This document shows, one piece after another, positions 7,626 to 12,651 of a stretch of 12,651 bases of DNA. The notes beneath the pieces are model-generated. The model was given only the letters and a program-made list of their open reading frames with translations, had not been told where the DNA came from and searched no databases. Location of the stretch: assembly GCA_002428455.1 (NCBI GenBank), contig DIWL01000078.1, positions 1 through 12,651 on the forward strand, given 5' to 3'. The position numbers and the translations under genes were made by a program. The DNA comes from Anaerolineaceae bacterium UBA6107. GTDB lineage: Bacteria; Chloroflexota; Anaerolineae; Anaerolineales; Anaerolineaceae. Position 1 is the first letter of the stretch. Every line of letters begins with the position of its first letter.

Positions 7626-8660
7626 ATGCAAAAACTAAAGACTCTACCCATCTCGATCATCATGGTGGTAGCTTTGATATTTGGAATGCTATCCTTCAGC
7701 GTGTCAGCACGCCCGCTCGCGGCCACCGCGCCTTCGCTGGGTGCGGCAGAGAGTTTCTCAGTCCTGGGTGCTACTGAAGTGAGCAATTCCGGTCCGACCA
7801 CTCTTTCCGGAAGTCTGGGAGTTTACCCTGGCATCTCAATCACCGGTTTGGCCGATATTACCGTTGGAGGAACTGTACATCAGACAGATGCAGTAGCAGA
7901 GCAAGCTCAAGCTGACGCGACTACTGCGGTCGGTAGCCTAACAGGGCAGGCTAATACGGGAGGCAGCCTTGGTGCTCTCGATGGACTGGTCCTCGTCCCT
8001 GGTGTTTATGACTTGGGAGCCGGGTCCCTGGGTGGTGGAGTCCTTACCCTTGATGGGGAAGGTGTCTATATTTTCAGGGCGACCAGTAGTCTTACGAGTG
8101 CCGGGTCAATTAGCTTGATCAATGGAGCAGCAGCCTGCAATGTGTTCTGGTATGTACCCACCCAGGCAAACCTGGTCAGTGGTTCTTTTGTAGGAACGAT
8201 CATAGCGGGAACGGGTATTATTTTTGGCACTGGAGTAAGTCTGGACGGAAGAGCTTTGGCAATCGGAGGCAACGTAACATTACTTTCCAATTCGATCAGC
8301 GGTCCAAGCTGCACTGCACTCCCACAAACTGAAACACCGGGAACCCCACCGACTGCCACAGCGGATACTCTACCGACTGCCACAGCGGATACTCTACCGA
8401 CGGCCACGGCGGGAACCCCACCGACAGCCACAGCAGGAACCCCACCGACAGCCACAGCAGGAACCCCACCGACAACCGCAGTGGGAACCTCACCAACTAC
8501 CACACTTTTACCAGCTGTCGTTGATTTACCCGCCACTGGTGGTGCACCCATCCAGGGCGAAGGATTTCCCTGGAGTCTGTTGATCATCGGCGGATTCAGC
8601 ACCATTGCTCTGGTTTTAGGAGTTCGAACTTACCGCCGAACCTATCATCCAAAGCAATAA
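7626..8660 (+). CDS. Secreted DUF3494 (ice-binding-like) protein with LPATG sortase anchor
   Basis: A 344-residue surface protein. A signal peptide (about 1-33: MQKLK, a hydrophobic core, then a cleavage region near SARPLAATA) is followed by a DUF3494 beta-solenoid domain (about 38-230), recognised from AESFSVLGATEVSNSGPT, LVPGVYDLGAGSL, DGEGVYIFRATSSL, NVFWYVP, GTIIAGTGIIF and GRALAIGGNVTLLSNSI. Two Cys (171 and 229) may form a disulfide. Residues 239-294 are a Thr/Pro/Ala stalk of seven 8-residue units. The C-terminus is a standard sorting signal: LPATG at 301-305, a hydrophobic helix, then a basic RTYRRTYHPKQ tail. DUF3494 includes ice-binding proteins, but many members act as adhesins or have unknown roles, so antifreeze activity should not be assumed. 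The sortase gene begins 10 bases downstream. Confidence 0.92.
   Translation: MQKLKTLPISIIMVVALIFGMLSFSVSARPLAATAPSLGAAESFSVLGATEVSNSGPTTLSGSLGVYPGISITGLADITVGGTVHQTDAVAEQAQADATTAVGSLTGQANTGGSLGALDGLVLVPGVYDLGAGSLGGGVLTLDGEGVYIFRATSSLTSAGSISLINGAAACNVFWYVPTQANLVSGSFVGTIIAGTGIIFGTGVSLDGRALAIGGNVTLLSNSISGPSCTALPQTETPGTPPTATADTLPTATADTLPTATAGTPPTATAGTPPTATAGTPPTTAVGTSPTTTLLPAVVDLPATGGAPIQGEGFPWSLLIIGGFSTIALVLGVRTYRRTYHPKQ
8340..8507 (+). repeat. Tandem 24-base repeats encoding the surface-protein stalk
   Basis: Seven in-frame 24-base units encode GTPPTATA-like octapeptides. Units 2 and 3 carry the DTLPTATA variant; units 4 and 5 are identical to each other, and the last two units are more diverged. 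The pattern points to recent unit duplication and likely length variation between strains. Confidence 0.9.
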
Positions 8661-8670
8661 CGAAATATTT

Positions 8671-9450
8671 GTGCGAACAAAGAGTATGCTCATTCGCCGT
8701 GGCATGTTTGATTGCCTTCTGACCATTCTGGTCATGGCAGCAGTGCTGACGGGATGTGGAAATAATAGATCGGGGGAGGCTAATCCAGCGCCTCTCCCGA
8801 CGGTAATGATTATTTCAACTGTTCAAAAAACCGTCCCGCCATCAGAAACGAAAATCGTCACTCCACCAATTCGATCAACACCCACACCCGTTGGCTTTGG
8901 ACCATTATTTGATCCAAACCTTGACTTGCAGGCTGGACCGATTGAGGTACCACTAGAGCTTCTGATTCCTTCACTTAAGGTCCATGCCCCGGTGCTTGGA
9001 GTCGGACTGATTAATGGCAACATGATGGATGCGCCCACCGGTCCGGTTGACGATCCGGTCTGGCACGCAGCCTACTGGTATCGAGGCAGCGGCATCCCAG
9101 GTGAATCAGGCACAGCCACGATTGCCGGACATGTAAACGATCCCCTTGGCGTGCCTGAAATCTTTGCAAAGCTAAAAAATCTCGATCCCGGTGACAAGAT
9201 AATCATTCACTATTCCACATTGAACATTGACGTTCTGTTTATCGTTGACGAGGTTATCGTCTACACACTGGAAGAGTCTTCCGATCCGGCGGTGCTCGCA
9301 CAGATCTTCGGTGACGGACCGATTACCGGTATAGGTCCTCAACCTGCGAGCGACGGAGGCTCTCACCTGACATTGATTACCTGCGCTGGCTACATCGTCA
9401 ACGGACAGTTTGACCACCACACTGTCGTTTATGCGACTCGCAGTGAGTAA
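8671..9450 (+). CDS. Lipoprotein-type sortase (class F-like)
   Basis: A transpeptidase that should cleave and anchor the LPATG protein encoded just upstream. Numbered from GTG 8671 (259 residues): a basic N-region, a hydrophobic segment and a lipobox VLTGC with Cys29, so it is probably a lipoprotein rather than a membrane-helix-anchored sortase. A Pro/Thr-rich linker (30-75) follows, then the sortase domain (about 90-257) with IPSLKVHAPVLGVGL, WYRGSGIPGESGTATIAGHVN (catalytic His154) and LTLITCAG (catalytic Cys238). The usual third residue, an Arg about 12 after the Cys, is missing; the stretch reads FDHHTVVYA. ATG 8686 is a good alternative start that keeps the basic N-region; neither start has a strong ribosome site, suggesting coupling to the upstream gene. 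Confidence 0.88.
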   Translation: MRTKSMLIRRGMFDCLLTILVMAAVLTGCGNNRSGEANPAPLPTVMIISTVQKTVPPSETKIVTPPIRSTPTPVGFGPLFDPNLDLQAGPIEVPLELLIPSLKVHAPVLGVGLINGNMMDAPTGPVDDPVWHAAYWYRGSGIPGESGTATIAGHVNDPLGVPEIFAKLKNLDPGDKIIIHYSTLNIDVLFIVDEVIVYTLEESSDPAVLAQIFGDGPITGIGPQPASDGGSHLTLITCAGYIVNGQFDHHTVVYATRSE

Positions 9451-9465
9451 ATCCAAAAACGTTAA

Positions 9466-9693
9466 TTCAATCTCCATGGAAATGCTAAAACACCCCAACG
9501 CCTGGACGCAATTATTTTCCATGATGAGTTAATTCCCCGGATTTGTAGACCGGAATACCGCGGTGCAAGCCACTATTTACACACCTATCTCGGCCGTTTG
9601 CGAAAAAAGCTGGGGGAATACAGCAACCTCCTTGAAACCGTGCCCGGAATGGGGTACAACCTGCATTCAAAGAAAATAATTAACCTGGATTAA
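9466..9693 (+). pseudogene. Truncated copy of the response-regulator C-terminus
   Basis: A 75-codon open stretch without a start codon. Its residues from 9496 reproduce the winged-helix end of the regulator at 6789-7472, including the 19-residue block HYLHTYLGRLRKKLGEYSN unchanged. The receiver domain is absent. Changes in the recognition region (Trp to Cys and Gly to Arg in the IWGPEYRG block, Thr to Pro just before it) fit decay. The end is altered to IINLD followed by TAA. Confidence 0.9.
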
Positions 9694-9806
9694 ATTTCCA
9701 ATAGAAATTTATGTTGGATTTTTGGGTCTACCGTGATGGCGCGGAATGCACACCGCGGTAAATGACCATTTTGAAATAACCTTTTTCTTGAGATTCCCAT
9801 AACTGC
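9694..9806. other. Spacer after the regulator remnant
   Basis: Together with 9451-9465 and 9890-9912 this is the part of the 474-base gap between the sortase and dps that I cannot assign. It is AT-rich apart from a short GC patch near 9732-9760, and has no gene. Confidence 0.4.
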
Positions 9807-9832
9807 AATTATCCTGACAGGTCAGGAAAATT
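9807..9832. promoter_or_regulatory. Long inverted repeat upstream of dps
   Basis: Two 12-base arms, AATTATCCTGAC and GTCAGGAAAATT, around a 2-base AG spacer, with one mismatch. The inner TCCTGAC/GTCAGGA arms are perfect. It ends where the shared box begins (9832). No such repeat is found beside copy 1. The tiny spacer and missing T-run make a protein operator more likely than a terminator. Confidence 0.5.
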
Positions 9833-9889
9833 TATAGATTTAATACAGACTCTATTCGGGACATTGTTAGCCCCTATCAGATAAGATGT
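9832..9889 (+). promoter_or_regulatory. Shared regulatory box upstream of the stress operon (copy 2)
   Basis: TTATAGAT, then GGGACAT after 26 bases, three variable bases, TAGCCCCT and ATCAGATAAGATG, matching 7488-7545 in order and spacing. It ends about 35 bases before the dps start codon, where a promoter or activator site would be expected. Confidence 0.45.
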
Positions 9890-9924
9890 GATTGTAGGCA
9901 AACTATCTACTGAAAGGAGCCTAT

Positions 9925-10539
9925 ATGGGACTAAAGAACAATAACGTACGCACCAACGCTCCACAAATCCCGATCCCAACCGGTGTTGGGTTGGATAACG
10001 ACGGACACAAACTCTCACCTCATGTTCTCATCCAGCCAAACATCGGGTTGGAAAGTGATGTCCGTAATCCGGTTGTTGAAATCCTGAATAACAATCTTGC
10101 CAACGAAGCCGTGTTATCTCAAAAAACTCGCAGCGCTCATTGGAATGCTTGCGGAAAAGGATTCTTCGAATTGCACATCCTTTTTGAGACCCAATACAAG
10201 CAGCTGGATGAAATTACTGACAAGATCGCAGAACGCACCAGGATGTTGGGCGGAAGAGCCCTGGCAAGTTTCGAAGGATTTCTTGCCCATTCCCGGCTTG
10301 ATGAAGAATCCGCATTCGTCCCGGATATCCTTCACCTCCTGGCCGACCACGAGACGCTCATCCGGTTCCTGCGTGAGGACATCAGAAAATGCACGGATGA
10401 ATTTGAGGACGAAGGTACCATCGAGCTGCTGGTTAGTGTGATGAGCCTGCACGAAAAAATGGCCTGGATGCTAAGAGCATACATCGAACAAGAACCGGTA
10501 CATGGCGAAAGCCAGAAAAGGATATTAAGAGATGAATGA
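9925..10539 (+). CDS. dps: Dps-family ferritin-like protein
   Basis: Dps proteins form 12-subunit shells that oxidise and store iron using hydrogen peroxide and often protect DNA in stress or stationary phase. The four-helix domain starts near residue 50 and shows the family pattern KTRSAHWNACGKGFFELHIL with the ferroxidase ligands His72, His84, Glu88, Asp99 and Glu103 (DKIAER) all present. The 204-residue length is greater than the usual 160-180 because of a polar, Asn/Pro-rich N-terminal extension of about 45 residues, which may mediate DNA or surface contact. Start ATG 9925 has AAAGGAG 5 bases upstream. The stop overlaps the next gene by 8 bases, so it heads an operon. It lies downstream of the inverted repeat and the shared box. 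Confidence 0.9.
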   Translation: MGLKNNNVRTNAPQIPIPTGVGLDNDGHKLSPHVLIQPNIGLESDVRNPVVEILNNNLANEAVLSQKTRSAHWNACGKGFFELHILFETQYKQLDEITDKIAERTRMLGGRALASFEGFLAHSRLDEESAFVPDILHLLADHETLIRFLREDIRKCTDEFEDEGTIELLVSVMSLHEKMAWMLRAYIEQEPVHGESQKRILRDE

Positions 10540-10867
10540 CAGACAGTACGAAAGAAAAGTTGAGCAGGATGCGAACAGGGTAAAGAAAAACTTAAGCAAC
10601 CTGTTTAATAACAGCGTTGATCGTGTTGAATCAAAAGTGGAGGCAATTGCCGATGACGCGAAGGCGACCTACGACGACACTACCACAACAACGAAGAAAG
10701 ACGTTGTCCAGGGCTTGAGTCAATTTAATACTAAAGCGCAGGAATATGCGGAAATGATCCCCGGCGGACTGGCTGAGAAAGCTGCCAAATACCCCTGGGT
10801 GGCAATTTCGATCGGATTGGGAGTCGGTGTACTCCTGGGTGGATTATTGAAACCCTCCCGGCGCTAG
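10532..10867 (+). CDS. DUF883-like (ElaB/YqjD-type) membrane-tethered protein
   Basis: A 111-residue protein with a long polar, probably helical N-terminal part (1-85) rich in Lys, Asp and Glu, including a Thr run at 50-54, followed by a single C-terminal membrane segment (about 89-106) and a basic KPSRR tail. This layout and the YPWVAISIGLGVGVLLGGLL pattern match DUF883/ElaB-YqjD proteins, which are inner-membrane proteins reported to bind ribosomes in stationary phase in E. coli. YtxH-like general stress proteins are a second possibility. It overlaps the dps gene by 8 bases, so translation is coupled. Confidence 0.75.
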   Translation: MNDRQYERKVEQDANRVKKNLSNLFNNSVDRVESKVEAIADDAKATYDDTTTTTKKDVVQGLSQFNTKAQEYAEMIPGGLAEKAAKYPWVAISIGLGVGVLLGGLLKPSRR

Positions 10868-10916
10868 TGACCAATCCACAAGAGAATATCCACAAACTTA
10901 TTAAGGAGATAAAAAA

Positions 10917-11108
10917 ATGAGAAGCGAAGTTTTTGAAGGTAAATGGAAACAGATCCGCGGTCAGGCAAAAATCTGGTGGGGAAAATTAACTGACGACGAT
11001 TTGGAGCAAGTGGACGGCAAGCTCTATAAATTGATCGGCCTACTCCAGGAAAAGTATGGCTACACACTACAGGAAGCCGAAACCGAATTCGAACTGAGGA
11101 CAAAATGA
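10917..11108 (+). CDS. CsbD-family stress protein
   Basis: A 63-residue protein with the CsbD signature: FEGKWKQIRGQAKIWWGKLTDDDL followed by VDGKLYKLIGLLQEKYGY and a closing TLQEAETEFE helix. CsbD proteins are small, soluble, abundant general-stress proteins (sigma-B controlled in Bacillus) of unknown mechanism. AAGGAG lies 8 bases before ATG 10917. The gene overlaps the following one by 4 bases (ATGA). Confidence 0.93.
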   Translation: MRSEVFEGKWKQIRGQAKIWWGKLTDDDLEQVDGKLYKLIGLLQEKYGYTLQEAETEFELRTK

Positions 11109-11575
11109 CCGATTATAAAGAAACAAGTACTACACAACATGTAACTGGACAGGAAGGGCGTGCCACAACTTTTAAAGCCACACAAGTGATCTGGCTTTTA
11201 TTGGGTCTTCTTGAAGGCGTGCTGGGACTGCGCTTTATATTCAACCTAATGGGAGTCAATCCCGCTAATGCTTTCGCAAGCTTTCTCTACAATCTGACCG
11301 ACTTCTTCGTGAGACCTTTTGCCAGCTTGACTGGTGCTCCGGCAGCCGGCGGAATGGTTTTTGAATTTTCGACCATCCTCGCAATGATCATCTACGCTTT
11401 GGTTGGTTGGGCGCTTGTTAAGATCGTGTATGTACTGTTCTATCGCCCGCGCGGACCCGTTAGCGTGAGGCAGACAACGGTTGACCAGCATATTCCTGCT
11501 GTAAACTCAGCAACCAGTCAGACTACTACAACCACAACCGAAGATACAAGGTATTCAACCATTGACACGCCTTGA
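11105..11575 (+). CDS. YggT-like integral membrane protein
   Basis: 156 residues with two membrane segments, about 27-48 (VIWLLLGLLEGVLGLRFIFNLM) and 88-112 (a Ile/Ala/Val-rich segment containing YALVGWALV). The connecting region with NPANAFASFLYNLTDFFVRPF is typical of YggT-family proteins, which have been linked to osmotic and envelope homeostasis and often sit in such stress or cell-division clusters. The N-terminal 25 and the C-terminal 40 residues are polar and Thr-rich (a run of six T at 140-145) and probably cytoplasmic. It starts inside the CsbD gene's stop (4-base overlap). The family call rests on pattern and topology. Confidence 0.75.
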   Translation: MTDYKETSTTQHVTGQEGRATTFKATQVIWLLLGLLEGVLGLRFIFNLMGVNPANAFASFLYNLTDFFVRPFASLTGAPAAGGMVFEFSTILAMIIYALVGWALVKIVYVLFYRPRGPVSVRQTTVDQHIPAVNSATSQTTTTTTEDTRYSTIDTP

Positions 11576-11634
11576 TCGACATATCTGCACAAAACATGAA
11601 CCGCTGAAAAGTGTAAGGGTAAAGGAGTAACTCA

Positions 11635-11775
11635 ATGCGTACAAATTTCATCGTGTGGCTCTCTCTGGGTGTTGTGATCGGGTGGATTGTCAGCCGGATG
11701 TACGAATTGGACCACAGGCGTTATCAAAAGATATTGGCCGACGAAACCGCGGCATTTGAGTTAAGCCAGGACTAA
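11635..11775 (+). CDS. Single-helix membrane microprotein, 46 residues
   Basis: The reading frame begins at ATG 11635, nine bases after the strong ribosome site AAAGGAG, and encodes one hydrophobic helix (about 5-22, FIVWLSLGVVIGWIVSRM) and a polar tail with HRRYQK. The core VIGW(I)VSRM resembles the first helix of GlsB/YeaQ/YmgE proteins and the neighbouring 37-residue product. It is probably an inner-membrane component or regulator of the stress cassette. No known function is assigned. Confidence 0.7.
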   Translation: MRTNFIVWLSLGVVIGWIVSRMYELDHRRYQKILADETAAFELSQD

Positions 11776-11835
11776 CAAAATCAACTGCGTGCGAGTCCTA
11801 TCGCGCACTTCACAAAAATTTTCGAAGGAGGAAAG

Positions 11836-11949
11836 ATGAACTTTTTTAATTTCGTGGCATGGTTGACTGCCGGTGCAATCGTTGGCTGGTTTGCCAGGCG
11901 GATGATCGAAGCAGAACACAGTCGGATTGTTATACCTGTTTCTGTGTAG
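11836..11949 (+). CDS. Single-helix membrane microprotein, 37 residues
   Basis: ATG 11836 has an excellent ribosome site (GGAGG, 5 bases upstream). The product has one helix (NFVAWLTAGAIVGWFARRM, 5-23) then an acidic and basic tail. It shares the hydrophobic core, GW, an RM pair and a following E-x-x-H with the 46-residue protein upstream, so the two look like paralogues. Function unknown. Confidence 0.7.
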   Translation: MNFFNFVAWLTAGAIVGWFARRMIEAEHSRIVIPVSV

Positions 11950-11991
11950 GATCCTGAAAAGCACCGGGATTTAATCTGATCTTGATTTACG

Positions 11992-12024
11992 CCTTACACT
12001 TTCACAGTGTGAAATGGGGTAAGG
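11992..12024. promoter_or_regulatory. Palindrome/hairpin before the GlsB gene
   Basis: A perfect TTTCAC-AGT-GTGAAA inverted repeat (12000-12014) is flanked by outer complementary arms CCTTAC (11992) and GTAAGG (ending 12024). It may be an operator or an mRNA hairpin about 55 bases before the start codon. There is no T-run, so a terminator is unlikely. Confidence 0.45.
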
Positions 12025-12078
12025 ATCGAGAAAACACACGGTACTCCGTGAAAAAAGTACTTTCAAAAGGAGAAAAAA

Positions 12079-12330
12079 ATGAACATCCTCATTTATCTGG
12101 TCGTTGCAGCAGTAATCGGTTGGGTCGCATCAATCATCATGAAGGATCGCAAAAGTTTACTGATCAACATCGTTGTGGCCGTCCTGGGTGCATTCCTGGC
12201 AGGTTGGTTCATCAGTCCTTTACTGGGCGTTGGAACCATCAACGATGCCATAACCCTCCCAACCATGTTGGTGACACTTTTAGGTGCCATCATCCTCATC
12301 GGGATCGTCCGCTTTATTCGTCGAAGATAG
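12079..12330 (+). CDS. GlsB/YeaQ/YmgE-family stress-response membrane protein
   Basis: 83 residues with three membrane segments (about 2-20, 29-46 and 61-79), an N-terminal VIGWVASIIM core, a central NIVVAVLGAFLAGWFI block and an RFIRRR C-terminal tail, as in transglycosylase-associated/GlsB proteins. In Gram-positives GlsB anchors the Asp23 envelope-stress protein to the membrane; YeaQ and YmgE are stress-induced in enterobacteria. AAAAGGAG sits 7 bases before ATG 12079. It is the last gene of the cassette. The first-helix core is echoed in the two microproteins upstream. Confidence 0.93.
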   Translation: MNILIYLVVAAVIGWVASIIMKDRKSLLINIVVAVLGAFLAGWFISPLLGVGTINDAITLPTMLVTLLGAIILIGIVRFIRRR

Positions 12331-12369
12331 AAAAAGCGCACATCACATTTTTTGTTAAGGCTGAGGTGA

Positions 12370-12395
12370 GCAGGGGTGGGCCATAGCACCCCTGC
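12370..12395. repeat. Perfect 9-base inverted repeat between the GlsB gene and the IS end
   Basis: GCAGGGGTG and CACCCCTGC flank an 8-base loop. No T-run follows on either strand, so this is not a clear intrinsic terminator, though it may weaken read-through. Confidence 0.6.
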
Positions 12396-12402
12396 ACCCC
12401 CA

Positions 12403-12416
12403 GCCCATCGATGGGC
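12403..12416. repeat. 14-base perfect palindrome next to the IS end
   Basis: GCCCATCGATGGGC reads the same on both strands and ends 4 bases from the inferred insertion-sequence tip. Together with the preceding hairpin it could be a REP-like element or the target of the insertion. Confidence 0.55.
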
Positions 12417-12419
12417 ACC

Positions 12420-12651
12420 TGTGCTTTACCCAGAAAAATAGACACAAGAAATGGCTTATGAATAATCAAACTCGAACTCAGAAGGAGTTCGATAACCGAT
12501 AGAAGAGTTCAATCGGTGTGGGTTATAGAACCTCTCGATATATTCAAAAAGACTTGATCTCGCCTCCAATCTTGTTTTGTAGTCATAATGGTGCACCCAT
12601 TCGGTTTTTAGTGTGGAAAAGAAAGACTCCATGGGTGCATTATCATATGGG
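12420..12651 (-). mobile_element. IS3-family insertion sequence, one end (runs off the window)
   Basis: The tip is inferred at 12420, where TGTGCTTTACCCAGAAAAAT begins; TG-starting ends with an ACCCAGAAAAATAGACA-like body are usual for IS3-family terminal repeats. The transposase stop codon lies 36 bases inside. The other end is outside the window, so the boundary and target duplication cannot be confirmed. Confidence 0.7.
12456..12651 (-). CDS. IS3-family transposase (OrfB), C-terminal part only
   Basis: Read leftward from the right edge, 64 codons in frame end at TAA (complement of 12456-12458). The product begins PYDNAPMESFFSTLKTE, the segment around the catalytic Glu (in MES) of the DDE integrase core of IS3-family OrfB. 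It continues with the typical Y..R.EAR...FEYIERFYNPHR and ends with the GYRTPSEFE block that closes these proteins. The upstream part, with the two catalytic Asp residues and orfA, lies outside the window. No stop or frameshift is visible, so the element may be intact. Confidence 0.9.
   Translation of the reverse strand, partial: PYDNAPMESFFSTLKTEWVHHYDYKTRLEARSSLFEYIERFYNPHRLNSSIGYRTPSEFEFDYS

Noticed and set aside
8340..8507. CRISPR-like array
   Set aside because: The repeats are contiguous, in frame and without spacers; they encode a protein stalk.
8066..8605. 179-codon reverse-strand open frame rich in VAVGGVP repeats
   Set aside because: The repeats are the antisense of the 24-base stalk repeats of the surface protein; there is no independent support.
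11982..12386. 134-codon open frame starting TTG, overlapping the GlsB gene
   Set aside because: It is a different frame over the well-supported GlsB gene, has no ribosome site, and its Arg/His/Pro-rich product resembles nothing; it is a shadow.
12370..12395. Intrinsic terminator after the GlsB gene
   Set aside because: The stem is strong but the downstream bases are C/A-rich with no T-run.

Overview
The window looks like a chromosomal piece of a bacterium, most likely a member of Chloroflexota (Anaerolineae-like). This is inferred from the gene families: a mevalonate-pathway operon with an archaeal-type HMG-CoA synthase, thiolase and DUF35 trio beside a bacterial class II HMG-CoA reductase; a sortase pair; and a CsbD/YggT/GlsB stress cluster. 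No rRNA or marker gene is present to prove it.

Region 1 (1-4065) is the upper mevalonate pathway: HMG-CoA reductase (cut by the left edge), HMG-CoA synthase, a thiolase-fold protein and a zinc-ribbon/OB-fold DUF35 protein, closed by a clear intrinsic terminator. The last three match the archaeal complex in which thiolase and HMG-CoA synthase share a CoA site held together by DUF35. Here, however, the thiolase has lost the residues normally needed for catalysis. Region 2 (4066-4985) holds one AT-rich gene of unknown function and quiet spacers.

Region 3 (4986-7472) is a two-component system: a soluble PAS-GAF histidine kinase and an OmpR-type response regulator. Region 4 (7473-9450) is a surface-protein cassette: a secreted DUF3494 (ice-binding-like) protein with a Thr/Pro repeat stalk and an LPATG anchor, followed 10 bases later by a lipoprotein-type class F-like sortase. 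Region 5 (9451-9924) has no intact gene. It carries a broken copy of the 3' end of the response-regulator gene, a long inverted repeat, and a second copy of the box that also lies just downstream of the regulator gene.

Region 6 (9925-12330) is a compact stress cassette: Dps, a DUF883-like protein, CsbD, a YggT-like membrane protein, two single-helix microproteins (46 and 37 residues) and a GlsB/YeaQ/YmgE protein. Region 7 (12370-12651) has two palindromes and then the end of an IS3-family insertion sequence whose transposase runs leftward off the window.

The simplest reading of regions 3-6 is one sensory and envelope/stress-response locus. The kinase and regulator would control two outputs through the repeated box: the sortase-anchored surface protein and the Dps/CsbD/GlsB group. 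The near-identical regulator-end repeats on both sides of the sortase cassette suggest that it arrived, or was rearranged, by a duplication-type event.
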